From NCBI GenBank assembly GCA_027625915.1, contig JANTQA010000023.1, positions 7,254,001 through 7,318,000 on the forward strand: DNA of 64,000 nucleotides. The letters run 5' to 3'. This DNA is from Anaeramoeba flamelloides. Taxonomy: Eukaryota; Metamonada; Anaeramoebidae. Positions 25,788 through 39,100 of this stretch are shown here, one piece after another; within the stretch, counting starts at the first letter, position 1, and the number at the start of each line of letters is the position of its first letter. The position numbers and the translations under genes are program-made. The notes below the pieces were generated by a model. That model was not told the DNA's origin. It did not search any database and worked only from the letters and a program-made list of their open reading frames with translations.

Positions 25788-26273
25788 CAGTGAAAAAAAT
25801 ACCGGACATGAAAAAAATCCCGGACAAGATTTTTAATTGTGAATATTAGTAAAATTATTGTGTAATTTCATTTATTTACAATCAAATTCCTTTTTTTAAG
25901 AATCGAACTTTTTAAAATTATAACTCCCCCACTTATTAGAATGATGATTGATAAAATCACACTTGTTCAAAACACCATTCAATCAATCAAAAAACAAGAA
26001 GAAAAATTATCATTTTCCAAACTCTAGTAAACCTCAATAAAACTGGATTATTTTTCAAAAAAAGTTGATCAACATTAGGCTATCAAACAATTACTCGAGT
26101 ATTCCAGAGACACCTTACTTTGATGGAGTTTAGGTAGGTTTATTACTAATCTCATAAAAAAATTGGTTATTTATAATAAGGATTTCAGTGATATTAGACA
26201 AAAATTGTACTAATACCCACAATTAAAAATCTTGTTAGGGATTTTTTTCATGTCCGGTATTTTTTTCCCTACT
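25788..26273. mobile_element. R3 terminal-inverted-repeat element, copy 1
   Basis: The left end reads CAGTGAAAAAAATACCGGAC, then ATGAAAAAAATCCCGGACAA; the right end is its inverse (TTGTTAGGGATTTTTTTCAT, then GTCCGGTATTTTTTTCCC). Each terminus thus carries two CCGGACA-like boxes spaced by A runs. Inside them lies AATTGTGAATATTAGTAAAA, the subterminal motif shared with other families here. About 486 bp and no ORF, so non-autonomous. A second copy lies at 46334-46848. Confidence 0.85.
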
Positions 26274-27160
26274 ATAAAAGGGATTTGATTTTAATATTTC
26301 CCAATACATACATTTAATAATCATATCTGGTCCTATTTCCATGTCCAGAGTTTTTTTCAAGTTTATAATCCGCCCCTTTTTTTATCACTCTACTCATTTT
26401 TTGAATCAACTTTTTCGTAGTAGAAAGAATCTTAGAGAATAATTACTTCATCAAAAAAAAAAACCTATTAAAATAACCATAATTTGAAATAAAACGATCT
26501 TATACCAAAAAAAATTAATGATTTTTTTCTAATCGAAGAAATTTCACCATTCGTAATTAAAAAAAGGAACAATTAATTGTTTTTTTTTAAATTATAATTT
26601 TTGAATTGAAAATCCTTTTAAACTTTTTTTTTAATTGACTTTTTGGCCAATTGAAGATCCTTGAATTTTTTTTTTGTTATTTAACTTTTGTCAACCAAAG
26701 GAATTTCAATTCCTTTTTGGGTTTCAAGTCACCCCTTGTATATAGAGCAAATCAGGGAATGTGACTTGAACAGTAAAAAGTAAATTTTGTCCATTTATCT
26801 CAAATAATAGAAGATAGAGTTCTTTTTACAAAGATAGCACCTTAACTGCACCAAAATAAACACGAAAGTAATGAAGGGTCAGTAAGTAGATTTTGCCCTT
26901 TAAACCCTTTACCTTCAATATTAAAAGCAAAAAAATTTGTTTTTTTATTTTGAAATAAATAAATAATAAACCTCTTACTACAAAAAGACAGATGTTAAAA
27001 AATAGAACACCAAATCAGAACTCCACTCAAAGATACGAGACAAAGGTTTTAGCATTTTTCAAAATCTAAAAAGGAAAGTTATCATTTTTTTTTAATTGCT
27101 TTTAAATATTAGATTTTTTTTTTATTTCAAGATTATCAACACAAAAATTGTAATTATTCC

Positions 27161-27802
27161 ATGAACGAAGAAGCATTAGAAGAACAAGAAAACGAAATAA
27201 TGGTTTTAGAATCCATTTTTATGGAAAATTTTAAAATACTAAATGAAGAAGATCCAAAGAAATTCGAAATCACGATCAAACCAGATGATCTAAGTGAAGA
27301 AGATATTTTGAATGCACCAATTTTAAAATTTATTGTACAATACACACCTAATTACCCAGAAGAGTCACCAACATATAGCCTTGAATCTGTCCAATACCTC
27401 AGCTTTAAAATGTTGGAAGATTTCACGAAAAAAATTGATAAAACGTTCGAAGAATCCTTAGGGATGGCATGTATTTATCAATTAGTGTATGATCTGAAAA
27501 ATGATTTAATGGACATTTCAGGCCGTGAAGAAGACAAAGGAACCAAAACTGAGTTAACAGAAGAGGAAATCGAATTACAAAAAAGAGAAGAAGAACAAAA
27601 AATAGTGAAGGATCGTTTGAAGTATGGTACACCTTTAACCAAGGAATTGTTTGAAAAATGGAACAAGGAGTTTTATAAAGAAAAAGATGAAGAAAAACAA
27701 AAAAAATTAAGCGAAAATGAATTAATCAAAAAGCCCACAGGGATCGATTTCTGGAAAAACCAATTACTTTTGGATGAAAAAAATCAAAAAGAGAAAAACT
27801 AA
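27161..27802 (+). CDS. RWD-domain protein, RWDD1/Gir2 (DFRP2) family
   Basis: 213 aa. The RWD domain covers about 1-115: EQENEIMVLESIF at the start, the YTPNYPEESP turn typical of RWD folds, and ESLGMACIYQLV near 107. A charged helix follows, then RLKYGTPLTKELFEKW near 150-165, which corresponds to the conserved GTPVT motif of RWDD1 and yeast Gir2. In those proteins the region after the RWD domain binds the DRG/Rbg translational GTPases, and the RWD domain binds Gcn1 in Gir2. A role beside a DRG GTPase on ribosomes is therefore likely by homology. It is slightly shorter than human RWDD1 (243 aa) and lacks the acidic tail. Single exon. The first ATG gives a full RWD domain. An AATAAAATAAAA stretch near 27890 could be a poly(A) signal. 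Confidence 0.88.
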   Translation: MNEEALEEQENEIMVLESIFMENFKILNEEDPKKFEITIKPDDLSEEDILNAPILKFIVQYTPNYPEESPTYSLESVQYLSFKMLEDFTKKIDKTFEESLGMACIYQLVYDLKNDLMDISGREEDKGTKTELTEEEIELQKREEEQKIVKDRLKYGTPLTKELFEKWNKEFYKEKDEEKQKKLSENELIKKPTGIDFWKNQLLLDEKNQKEKN

Positions 27803-30556
27803 TAATGACGATGAATCACATTACCAAATTTTCATTCGACTAAACACCAAACAAAAAAAAATCAAAGGGATTGAATATTTTAGATTAAAAATAAAATAAA
27901 AAGTTTTTTTTATAAAATCGTTTGCTTTGTTTTTGTCTGTATCGATTTAATTCTTTTTTTTTGATTAATTTTCTTTGCTCTTTGGTAATCCCAAAGAAAG
28001 TTTTATTATTTTTATTTGGTGAAAAATGATTATTCTTATTTAGATTTATTTATTGCTTTTATTTTGGAAAAGAACAATTTACTAATTACCAACGTGATTA
28101 TTCAGAAACTTTTTACAAGTTTGTATGAGCTTGAACCAAAATAGTAACACTAGAACAATTTGAAAAAAACATTTCATCTTCGGGCTTTCAGAAATAGTCA
28201 TACTTATACTGTTACTTTTTCAGCAAAGGGTAAACAATTTTCAATCCATTTTCCTTATTTTTCTTTTACAAATAATGTTTCCAAAGAATTATATAGACAA
28301 TTATGAATATATTTGTACAAGGATAAGGAAAATGAACTTTTATCCGATTTAATTTTTTAAGACTAGTATCCTTAATAAAGCCTATAATTTTTTAAATAAA
28401 ATGATTTTAAAAAAGAATTATAATTTAAAATGAGATTTTCTGACATTACTGTCAAAATTAAAAGCTCTGAAATTTCAAAAATCAAGGAATTCCATTTTTA
28501 CGATCAATATAAAATATTTGGTATAAATTCGTAAATATATTCCCATTTCTCTGAGAAATATATAAATTATTGAGTAAACATGAACCATTCTAATTGAGGT
28601 GAGATATTGATTAAATATTCTAAATATATTCAATTTTCCGCCCTTTAGTAAATGTGGAAATGAAAACAATCTGAAATAAGAAAAATTAATTGCTAAAATA
28701 ACTGAAAACAAAATATAATTTTGATTGTTAATTTGTCAAATCAAAATCAGTTTTATAAATCAAAAAAAATCTTTGATGTGAATTTTTAATTGAAAAAGAT
28801 CTTTGGTTATTTTAATTTAATTGTAATTTAAGGAAATCTATTTGATAAACAATCATTCCGGCTAGTTATGAATTTAATATAAATTTTTGAAAAAAATTAT
28901 TAAAGGAAAGATCAAAAGAAAATAAAAACATTATTTTTTCAATTTAAGGCAGAGTAGACTACCTATAAGAGAATATAAGTTTCAAGAATGTTGTTCTTAC
29001 TTTAAAATTATATTGGTGTTCTTAAGTTCAAATTCTTCTTAAAATTCCTTAAAAAAAAAATTTAAATTTTTTAATTTCATCTAAATTCTCCATTTTAAAA
29101 ATTTTACAGGAAAAATTAAATTCAAAACATAATAATCGAATATAAAGCACTTTTAAAAAAATTATAAAATTTTTATTCTTATAAATATTCACAATTAAAA
29201 TTTTCAAGGAAAAATAAAATTTAAAAAAAAATAATCAAATAATAAGTACTTTTGATAAAGTCAATTTCATTTTTAATGATATAAAAAATCTAATAAGTAA
29301 TCATAAAAAAAAATTAAAAAATAAATTTGTAATTTCTCAAAATCTAAACCCTCTCTGTTTGAAATTTGATAAATATCAGTATGTTACTAAACTTTATATT
29401 CAAAAAATTCATGTAAAAAAATTTGAAAAAAAAGGGGATGGGGTGTTGAGAACCGTAAACTTAAAAATCCCCACTTTTTTTTGTTTTTTTTTAAAAGTTC
29501 GGGTTAATCATAAAAAATCAATCGTACTCGTCCATCATAAAAAACTCTTTTTTCATTGATTTTGAAATTTGAAATTGTTTGGAAAAAATAATACACAACT
29601 AACCTACCCACTTAAAATATTTGATTTTTTTTTAATTTGAGGAATTTGTTTTGTTCTTTTGAATTTATATTAAATCAATGAAAATCCATTTAATAAAAAA
29701 TCATTCCGCCGAGTTAATCCATCACAATATAAAATTTTGAAAAAATTATTAAAGGAAAGATCTAAAGAAAATAAAACTCTTATTTTATGAATGTACAAAC
29801 AAAGTAAATATCATAATAGATATTTTCTCATCAATTTATAATTTATCTACAAGCAATAAATATAATTAATTCGACTTTAATTTCCATTCATATTTTCTCT
29901 ACAATTTATAAAGTTTAGGTAATTTTTTTGATTGCTATTATTTATCACAAGGTGAAAATTGATAAATTTAGAATATTTAATCAATATCTCACCTCAAATA
30001 GAATGGTTCATGTTTACTCAATAATTTATATATTTCTCAGAGAAATGGGAATATATTTACGAATTTATACAAATATTTTATATTGATCGTAAAAATGGAA
30101 TTCCTGGATTTTTGAAATTTCAGAGCTTTTAGATTTGGCAATTATTTTAGAATTTCCAAATATAAGACTTTAATAAAATATAAAAAAAAATTAAATGATC
30201 TTTTTCTTCTCATTCCAAATTCAATAGACATACACAAAAAACATCTTCTGAAATTTTATAATGCTTTGGATGTTGGATAAAAAATCAATTTGATTGTTTT
30301 AAATTGCATTTGAAGCAAAATAATTTATTTTTCAAATTTGTAACCAAAATGTTTCAACTGTACTGACTAAAAAAAATCAAAATATAAGAATTGTGTAAAA
30401 AATAAATTATTCATTATTTTAGGAATATATAGATATTTATGGAATGATAGATAAATAATATTTTTTTTTTTTTTTTGAATTATAAAAAAAAGAAATTAAA
30501 AACATTAAACAAAAAAAAAGAATATTTATAAAATTAAAAGAAAAAAAAAAAATTAA
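27803..30556. other. AT-rich spacer containing a 1.7-kb fold-back element
   Basis: No gene is supported. Most of it (28440-30150) lies between inverted arms. The left 0.6 kb should carry the 3' UTR of the RWD gene and the right 0.4 kb the 3' flank of the minus-strand CaaX gene. Confidence 0.6.
28440..30150. repeat. Fold-back with about 185-bp inverted arms
   Basis: 28459-28640 and 29948-30130 are reverse complements with few differences (AAAGCTCTGAAATTTC, TTCTCTGAGAAATATATAA, TGAACCATTCTA). Weaker similarity continues outward for about 20 bases. Inside, AATCATTCCG...AATTATTAAAGGAAAGATC occurs twice in the same direction (28850 and 29700), and a 90-bp segment near 29110 is tandemly repeated at 29205. 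No ORF. Probably an old fold-back transposon. Confidence 0.8.
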
Positions 30557-30901
30557 CTACAAAATGATACAACAAGCTCGATCATCATCAATATTTAAAG
30601 ACGAAGTTGTTTCTGATTTATCTTCTCCATTAATCATCTTCATCATTTTTTCAAATTCATTAATTTCACTTTCATTTTCTTTAACTTTTTTGGAAGTGCC
30701 ATTTTCATTTTGATTATTCTCCTGAATTTTATTTTTTTGCTTTGAATTTTGTTTTTCTGAATTATTCTGTGATTTATCTTGTAATTTTGGAAAAAACATA
30801 TCATTCATTTTTTCAAATTCTTCTTTTTGTATTTCTTTGGAAAAAGCTCTTATTAAACTTTTTTTTTTCGATCGACTAAAATCATTTGTAGTCCCAGTCA
30901 T
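30557..30901 (-). CDS. Small CaaX-box protein of unknown family
   Basis: 114 aa: a short basic N-terminal part (SRSKKKSLIRAF), a helical Lys/Glu segment (KEIQKEEFEKMNDMF), an Asn/Gln/Lys-rich linker, a second helix (EINEFEKMMKMI), an acidic patch and the ending DDDRACCIIL. The last four residues CIIL fit a CaaX box. Leu at the end favours geranylgeranylation, with the extra Cys as a possible second lipid site, so membrane anchoring is expected. It has no GTP-binding motifs, so it is not a complete Ras-like GTPase. I cannot assign a family. The clean CaaX terminus at the natural stop argues against a chance frame. Confidence 0.6.
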   Translation of the reverse strand: MTGTTNDFSRSKKKSLIRAFSKEIQKEEFEKMNDMFFPKLQDKSQNNSEKQNSKQKNKIQENNQNENGTSKKVKENESEINEFEKMMKMINGEDKSETTSSLNIDDDRACCIIL

Positions 30902-33152
30902 TGCAATGGTAGAATCAAAACTATAAAATTATTATGTATATATGTGTTATATGATTTGGATTAATAAATATTTTTAACATACAAAGAAATTTAATTTGTT
31001 ATTAAATAATTTTAAAAGATTGTTAATTTTTTTTTTTGTGCAAAATAAGTTTTATATGCTATAATTAAACCAATAAAGGTTTTAGTATATTTTGGATATA
31101 AATTACTTTGACAAAGAACAATATTTTTCTAAAACATATTTTTTCTCATTTATTTAAAATATATTATTTTATTTTTTAGAATTTTAACTTTTCCAAATTC
31201 CCTTTATAAGTTGTTTGGGTTCCTTAGGTTCTTCTACTTTTTTTTAAGTGTGCTCGAGAAGATAAAAGTAAGATAAAATTATTATAAGAGTTGGTAAACT
31301 TGTTCATAATTAGTTCTTAAACAAACTGAACTTGTTTGGATCAGATATTAAATGAACTGAACTTAACTGAAGTAACTGAAGCAATCGGAATACAACTAAA
31401 GAGATTGGAAATAACTGAAGTGAAATGAATTAACCTTTCATATGCATAACACATAGTTGGTACTTGGGCTGGGCGAATGTTTTCAAGTCAGGATCTTGCA
31501 AAAACAAGATTTGGGAAACTTGGAAAAAAAAACAAAAAAATAAATAATAAAACCAATAAAAAGAAAATTTGGAAAACCCAAATCTTATTCTTAAAAATGT
31601 CGTGACTTTATAGAGTCAATTATCTATAAAGTTCTAATTTAAAACTTAAAAAAGTGACATATTTTATTTGATCTATAGTTAGCCAAATATTTAGACCTCT
31701 TTATTAAAATAAATTATGGTGGTTATCCATAAATAAATTTATAGCATAAACCCATTCAACACTTGGGGTACAAAAAAAAACTTTTTAATTCAGTTTTTAC
31801 TTTTTTTGTTTGTAATTTTATTTTATTTTATTTCTTATATTTCTTTCTCACTTTCTTGTCTTTGTTTAGAAATAATTTTTTCTTTTCATTTTTTAAGAAA
31901 AGATATTCTATTAGTTATAATATTTCCTGTATTATAGCTGGTATAAAAAACTCTAAATAAATTTAGAATTTCAGAAATACTGTAGAGTATCGTCAAGTGC
32001 CATAGAGTTCCTAACTTTTCTTGAGGTTTTCTGTTTTATCTGTTAAGTGTTCTAGGTTTTTTTAAGGTTTTCTATTTTATTCGGAAAATCTATTGATTTT
32101 CGTTAGGTTTTTTTCAAAAAGTAAAAAAAACCTAGAACACTTCACAAATAAATAGAAAACTCAAAAAAACCTAGAACACTTAACAGATAAAACAGAAAAC
32201 TCAAGAAAAGCTAACGACCGTTTTCCAGAATTCAAAAGAATGGAGAAAAATCAAAGATTTTACTCAATTCTTTTAAATTCTGGAAAAGCTAACGACCGTT
32301 TTTTTTAATTCCGAAATAAAAAAAAAAATTCATAAATTTTCAGTTTATTTCTCAAATTAAAAAAAACCTAAAGAAGCTTCCAACTTGTAGAGTTCAGCAG
32401 CTCATTATATGTGTATTTATATATTTCTTTTTTTAGTTCCGTAATATCTTTTGATTCCAATTGATTTTATTATTTATTCGTTGGTTAAATTTTATTAATT
32501 TTTCTAAATTAGGTAGATATACATTTCTTGATTTATTTTTGAATTTAAATTTCTTTTTATTTGCCGAAATTAACATATTTTCAATTTTAAATTCTGTTTT
32601 GTAAATAAGAATTTGCGTGTTTCTGTTTATTTTACATATTCCAGTAATACATGAATTCATCCAAGAATTTTCATAATTTATTGTTTTTATTTCATAATTA
32701 ATAAAATATACTTTTTTAATAATCATCCAATCCACAAAGAAATTTTTTTAAAAAAAATTAAAAATAATTTAAGAGAACATTGGTGGAACTTTTAATGAGT
32801 ATTCAGAGAAACTGAAAATTACAGTTTTGTAATTTTTTTTAAGTGTCTATTTAAAAAAATAAAATAAAAATAATTTAAGGTGTTGATATAAGGTACAAAA
32901 GTTTATCCCAAAAATGGATAAAAATGTAAAATTTGAAAAAAAATCGTTGAAAATATAATTATATTACAACTCGAATTATCATAAATTATTAATTAAAGTG
33001 TTATTTTAATCAAATTTTGATTTTTTTCATTTGTATTATGAATTATGTTTTCGCCTTGCTGATCAATTAATAAAAAAAAAGAAAAAATCATTATTTTATA
33101 AAAATTAAAATCAAGAAATTGAAAAATAAAAAAAAATAAAAAATTGAATTAA
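30902..33152. other. Spacer between the CaaX gene and the kinase 3' end
   Basis: It contains AACTGAA-type short repeats (31320-31430), an imperfect inverted pair near 31480-31610 (words such as AAGATTTGGGAAA and its relatives), and a compound palindrome (31985-32320). The minus-strand frame 32433-32735 (100 aa) is open but compositionally biased and matches nothing I know, so it is not called. Confidence 0.55.
31985..32320. repeat. Compound palindromic repeat
   Basis: CTTTTCTTGAGGTTTTCTGT, TTTATCTGTTAAGTGTTCTA and GGTTTTTT return inverted by 32215, with further nested copies of the AAGTGTTCTAGGTTTTT unit. A second inverted pair (TTTCCAGAATTC / AAATTCTGGAAA) surrounds 32225-32290 and repeats GCTAACGACCGTTTT. 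The first unit also occurs at 22870-22945, and the second resembles the inner part of the 16-kb fold-back. Confidence 0.7.
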
Positions 33153-36100
33153 TTACGATTTCGCAAGACTTGGAGATCTTGCAACACCTCTTAAATTGTC
33201 TCTAACGATCTGCCAATCATATTTGGTATTTTCATCATAGCCATATCTATGATAAATATCAGTTAATAATCTTCTTAGATATTTATAATTCGGTTTATCT
33301 TCATATTTCAAACTGTCAATATGTTTATAAAACGTTGTAAATTCTTCTGGTAAATCTCTGCACATCCCAATGTTTGTATATTTTTTTTTAACTTGTGCAA
33401 TTTCTTCTTTTTCTTTTAATCTTTGCCAGGGTAATGAACCTTCTAAAAATTCTATAAATAAGTAAAACAAAGACCAAAGATCATCCCTTCGACTTAATTC
33501 CTTTCCATCGTGAGAATTAATCGAGGCGTATCTTGCTGTTCCCCTGAAACCAACTTCTTCTCTTGGCTATTAATTTCATTATGTTATATATATATATATA
33601 TATTAAAATTTATTGGTAATAACGTTATTTAATTATTAATAATATAATAAATTTATATCCTTGTATTTTACTAAAAGATTATTTTTTATTAAATTATGAT
33701 AGTTAAAAAAATATAAATTTTCATTCATAAAATAAATCAGAAATTAAAAATATCAAAATTAATCTATTTCTCAGAAATTGAAAAAAGGCAATAACTCAGG
33801 ACTATAAATATTGCTACAATTAAATATATAAAATCTCGAAGAATTAAATAAATAAAAAAGAAAAGAGAACAAATAGTTTAATTTATTAGCATTTGTTCTT
33901 TGACTAGGTAATAAACGATTTTTCAATTCCAATTAAACTACTTAAAAAAATTCATTGCTAAGTTAAAAAAAAAATAGAAATTGAAAAATTTTTTGTCTAT
34001 CATGAAAAATTAATTTACAAAATACTAATCGTGAAGTAATATAAGTCATTATTATTATTTTAATCAAACTTTCAGAGATTTTCTTATTATGAAGCTATAT
34101 GGGGTAATGGAGAAAAATAAAGTTTGATTCAAAAACAATTTGTCTTGGGAGAGTTAGTCATTTGGATACACGATAATTTGTAAGGTATTTCCGAAAAAGT
34201 GTGGGTTTTTTTTTTACATTTCATGAAAAATCATCTTTGTAGGTGGTTTTATTTATTAATGTACGATAGTAAATTAAGTTTAATATTAATACCAATTGGA
34301 TCAATGACTATGGTATTTATTTCAAATTATGTTCATTGAAATATTTCCAAAAAAAAGAGAAAAAAAAAATTGCACTTTTTTTGGACAAAACAATGAACTG
34401 CCAATTTCAATACAAAATGGGGAAATATGGTAAGTGTACAAATTATTTTTTAAATAATAAAATGCAGTTATATGTTTTTCATTCTATTGAAAAATTTGTC
34501 AATATTATAAGAATTTATGAAAATGATTTTTTCGTATCAAAAAGAAAATAATAAATAGTTATTTTCAACCCTAAAAAATATCAGATAAATCAAGATCATC
34601 GAATATAATATATTTTATTTATGTAATAACAATACTAAAAAACAAATTGAATTATTATCAAGAATCAATTAATAGTTGTTAATGATTTTGTATATTTAAA
34701 TGGTTTTGATGCGATTGGGTTTAATAAAGATATTTGAAAATAAATTTGCCCAGCTTTTTTGTAAATAGCTTATAAACAAACATGAGATTTTAATTAAGGA
34801 AGTAGTTACAGTTTATCATTTTTGCAAATATGTTAATTGTAAGAACCTTACTGAAAAAAGAACTTTTGAGTGCCACGAGATATTGAAACTTTGAAATCCA
34901 AATATCATTAATTACTCTATTTCTGAAAAAATCAAAGTAAATCAAATTTGAATCTTTAATTTTTCAATTTTTTGAACATTTTTTTTGAATTAAATTTTTG
35001 GTTTTATTAAATTATGGTTTGAATCGAGAAATGTGTTAACAGTGAATGCCCGAAATTAATCCTAGAACAAGTCAAAAAAATAGACCTAAGAAGGCGTGTA
35101 TTTTGAACAAATCTTTTCTTTTTAGATGCCAAAAAAAAAAGAGAGAGAGAACCTTTCACAAATCAACTTGTTGAAATCAAGAATAAAAAAAAAAAATTCC
35201 AACCAAAGTATATTTTAGAAGATTTATTTCTTCTTTATCTTCTTAATTTGGAAAAAAATAAACAATTTATAACCTTAGATATCTTGTTCCTATTTTTATT
35301 TTAAAATTATATAGCACAATCCTTTTCTAATAAATTTATTTTCGACATTCTTTTTTTCAAATATTTTTATCAAACAATACTAAAATAAAGGATACTATTT
35401 CAAAAATTAAAATAAAGGGGTTTAATTCTCGGAATCAAAAAACAGTTACAAAAGATTCAAATCAAAAAAGAAAAAGAAAAATTGAGAAAAAATGTCAATC
35501 AACATTCAGAATTATTTTGATTTTCTCATATTAATGGAAAATAAATAATTATAAAATCAAACGAATTTGTCCAATAAATCAATATTATGAAGAAAAATTA
35601 AAAAATATACCATTTTTCTTGAACCCAAAACTAGATTAATTTAATCAAAATTGAAATTAAAATTCATTTTGAAAATTCTTTTAGAAATAGGAAGTAATTT
35701 GTTTATCAAAATTTTTCAATAAAAGTATTTCCATTCAAGAATTAAAAATAAAATCAAGTAACGAAGGAGTAATTGTATCAAATGTTATAGATAAGATCAA
35801 TAAATAAATGTTTTTTTTTTTTTCTTTTTTGTTCGATCAATTTTTTCATTTTTTTGATTTCAATTTTTTAGTTGGTTTGGTAAATACATTATAATAAGAT
35901 CTCTTCCATATCCCTTTTGATTAAAACATTAATATATTTATTTGTGGAAATGATTTTAATCATTCGGTTTCAAATAAACTATGAAACTCACAATTGGTAA
36001 AATGTACTTACTTCCTAACAATAAAAACAAATTTGTTATTATAAATAAAGTTTCTACTTTCAGAATAAAAAAATAAAAAAAAAGTAAAATGATTTAATTC

Positions 36101-39100
36101 TCAGATATAAAAAAATTTTTTACTATAAATTTATTCAATATTGAGATATTAAATTTATATATTATAAAATGTTTTTAATTCAAAGTATATTTTTCATTTT
36201 TGATCAGACAATAATCATTTTTATGTATCAAATGGATGATGTTTTTGTATTTAATGATAAAAATATAAATCCAAATTAATTCACAGTGGCACGCTCTTTA
36301 AGGACTACATTTGCAATTCACCAAATAGTCTCAACGCAATTTGTTCCAATCTCATTTAAATTGTAAAGGCAATAATCTTCAAAATATTTCTCCAATTTGG
36401 ATCAAAAAATCATTTTATGATAAAAAATTCAGAAGAAATTTTGAGATACCTGAACTCGAAAACCTGTTAAGGAACTTGAAAATGAAAAAGAAAAATAATA
36501 ACGATTTGTGAACCTTAAAAACACTTCTCATTTCAAACACTCTCAATAAACAACTTTCAATCTAAAGGATTGTATTGTCTATTATTTTTGACCTTTGTGT
36601 TACGTTGAATTGCTACATTGTATCCACAAACCATAGTAATTATTACAAAGGAATTGTGATTTTCTATTATTTTTTTTTGGTTCTTTTTGTTTTTCATTGA
36701 TTTAAATCTCACATCCATGACTAAGAGGAGTATCTCCACGAATTGTTTTTGGAACAACATGATCCATGCCAAATTCACTTCACATTTTGTTGGTTCTTTT
36801 TTGATAAAATTTTTTTTATTTGGATTGTTTCTCTCAAAACTCAATTATTTTTTGTATCAAGGAAAATTGTATTGAGGTTGTGTGAGAAAGGTTTTGAAGA
36901 ATTCCCCATGAAAGGATCTTTTGGGAATTAAAGTTGCAAAAATTAGTCTGTTTTTTTATTTTTAAAAAAAAATATTGTGTCAGTTGAGAAAAAATGATCT
37001 TTCTTTTTTAGAAAATGGGGATTTTGCTGGATTTAATACAATACAAAACCAATTACCGTGCTATTATTCAAAAATCTATTTTTTTTTTTGAAATAGTAAA
37101 GGTCTTAGTCATCCAATATTTTCACTTTTCTCCTTTTTGACCTTCTATTTCAAAACAATTTTTAAAACCTTCTCAGCTTAACTCACAAATGAAAAAAAAA
37201 AAAAAAAAAAAAAAAAAAAGCATAGAAAATCTTCTACAAGGTGTCAAGGTTTTAAAAAATGGCATAGAAGGAAATTTTTTCAAAAAGCCAATTTTTGCCA
37301 ACCTTCTTTTTCATTTTTTGAAAAGAGGTTGACAAATTAAGTAAAAATATGTCATTTTTTCCTTCTTAGATCTCACTGAATAAAAATTTGTGAGATTTAA
37401 CAGCCACAAAACCTCGATAAGAACACACAATACTTTGAATTTCAATTTCAAAGGTAGTCGTTAAACATCTTTTCATTGGTTTTTTAAGACCATATATTCA
37501 TTTAAATAGTAAAAAGAAAATTCATTGTTTTCAAAAAATTAATATATTAACAGATAGATTATTTGACAAATTATTTTCAGATGTTTAGGAAAATAGATTG
37601 AAAATACAGTTATTTTATGAGAAGAAACTAGAGTAATCAGTATTTGGGTTTTTATGTTGATGATTATAGAGTTAAACTTTGAAATTAAAAAATTGATAAA
37701 ATATAGTTACTTTTGAAGGTTCTAAATATCAATTTTTAAATACCAGAAGACAATTATTTTGTTTTCTTTCTTTTGATTTGTAAAAGCAATTTAAAAAAAA
37801 AAATAACAAAAACTCACAATTTTTAATTGTGATCATTTAGTCAAAAAGCTCAATAATTTATTGTTAAATAATATTTATAATAAATTTTTTAGAGTCATTT
37901 GAACTAATGATCACGTATATCATTTAACACCTAATTATAACACACTTTAATTATAGACGAATCTATGATGACGCTAATCCCTTAATTTCATTTTTTTTAT
38001 TTTTGAATTGTGGGGATTGAGAGAACCCCAATTAGAAAATTAATATATTAAAAAATACTTTCTTTATTATTTAAGGGCTATTTAAATTAAAGACTCTTTG
38101 AAGGGGGTTTAAGACCAGCCAAGGTGTTTTGACAATGGGGCTAATAGAAGTTTAAAATTTTGAATTTATGGTTGTTTCAAATTTTTACTTGATCAGATTC
38201 TTAATTGTAAGCTGGTAGTGTTTCAAACCCCCTTCAAAGAGATTCTAATTTAGATAGCCCCTAAACCGTTGATTATTAACTTGAGGGCAAGAAACATTCC
38301 TATTATTGATAATCTATTTAAAATTCTTTTATTGAATCTCTCTAACATGTTTGTATTTTCTTTATTTTGAAAAAATACATATATATTTTTAGGAAAATTC
38401 ACAAATCTTTTCAAAATTTAGATTATTTCTCAGTTTTATAAATCCTCAGCTAATATAATGGGATTCTTTTTTTTGAGCAGAAAGGATCTTAATAAGATTT
38501 CATATCAAACGAAATTTGAAATAACCGTTTTGGAAAAAAAGTGAAACAGGAAAAAAAGTTCAACACTGTTTTTCATTGGGAACCTTACTGAAAATGAAAA
38601 CTAAAATCAATAAAAAGAAGAAACCAATTAACTTCAAATAATAACCCATTATATTATTTTCAATCAACCCAACAAATACAATTTAAATCTACTTATGTAT
38701 CGAAATTTTTGGTTCGGTTTTGGAGATCCCAAAAATAGTTAATTTTCTGAACAAATTTTTAATAATTGATCAACCAAAGAAAAGCCCATACCAAAAAGAT
38801 AGTATTAAAAAAACTGTTATTGTGCTGAATATTTCATTTTGTCTTTATTTATTTATTTATTCTTTTTTTAATTGATCTTACTTTGAATTTTCAGGTTCTA
38901 TTAAGATTTCAAATTAAAAACCGTGTTTCACTTTTTTTCCACAATGGTAAATTTATTTTTGATCAAGTTACAGTCAGTTTCACTTTTAAGGCACAAACTT
39001 TCAACGAAAATTAAGGCACAAAAAAAATCTCAAATTAAGGCACAAAATTTTGGATTCTAGTCAAATAATTTGTAAAAATTAAAAATTCCAAATTTTGTGC

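Larger units (their letters stand above)
22331..27160. other. AT-rich spacer with repeats, no gene seen
   Basis: About 4.8 kb. Contents: a short inverted pair around AACCTAGGTTTTC/GAAAACCTAGG (22855-22945), TA runs near 23480, 24165, 25147 and 25710, an R5 repeat copy (25316-25640) and an R3 transposon-like element (25788-26273). Just right of R3, at 26340-26400, lies a diverged look-alike of its terminus (CTGGACATGG read on the minus strand). I see no coding exon. Confidence 0.6.

Noticed and set aside
32433-32735. 100-aa minus-strand frame downstream of the kinase
   Set aside because: Composition is dominated by Asn/Lys/Ile as in random AT-rich frames, and no domain is recognisable.
37192-37219. 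A(28) run as a LINE/SINE tail
   Set aside because: No RT remnant or tRNA-like head lies upstream, and A runs of this size are common in this sequence.
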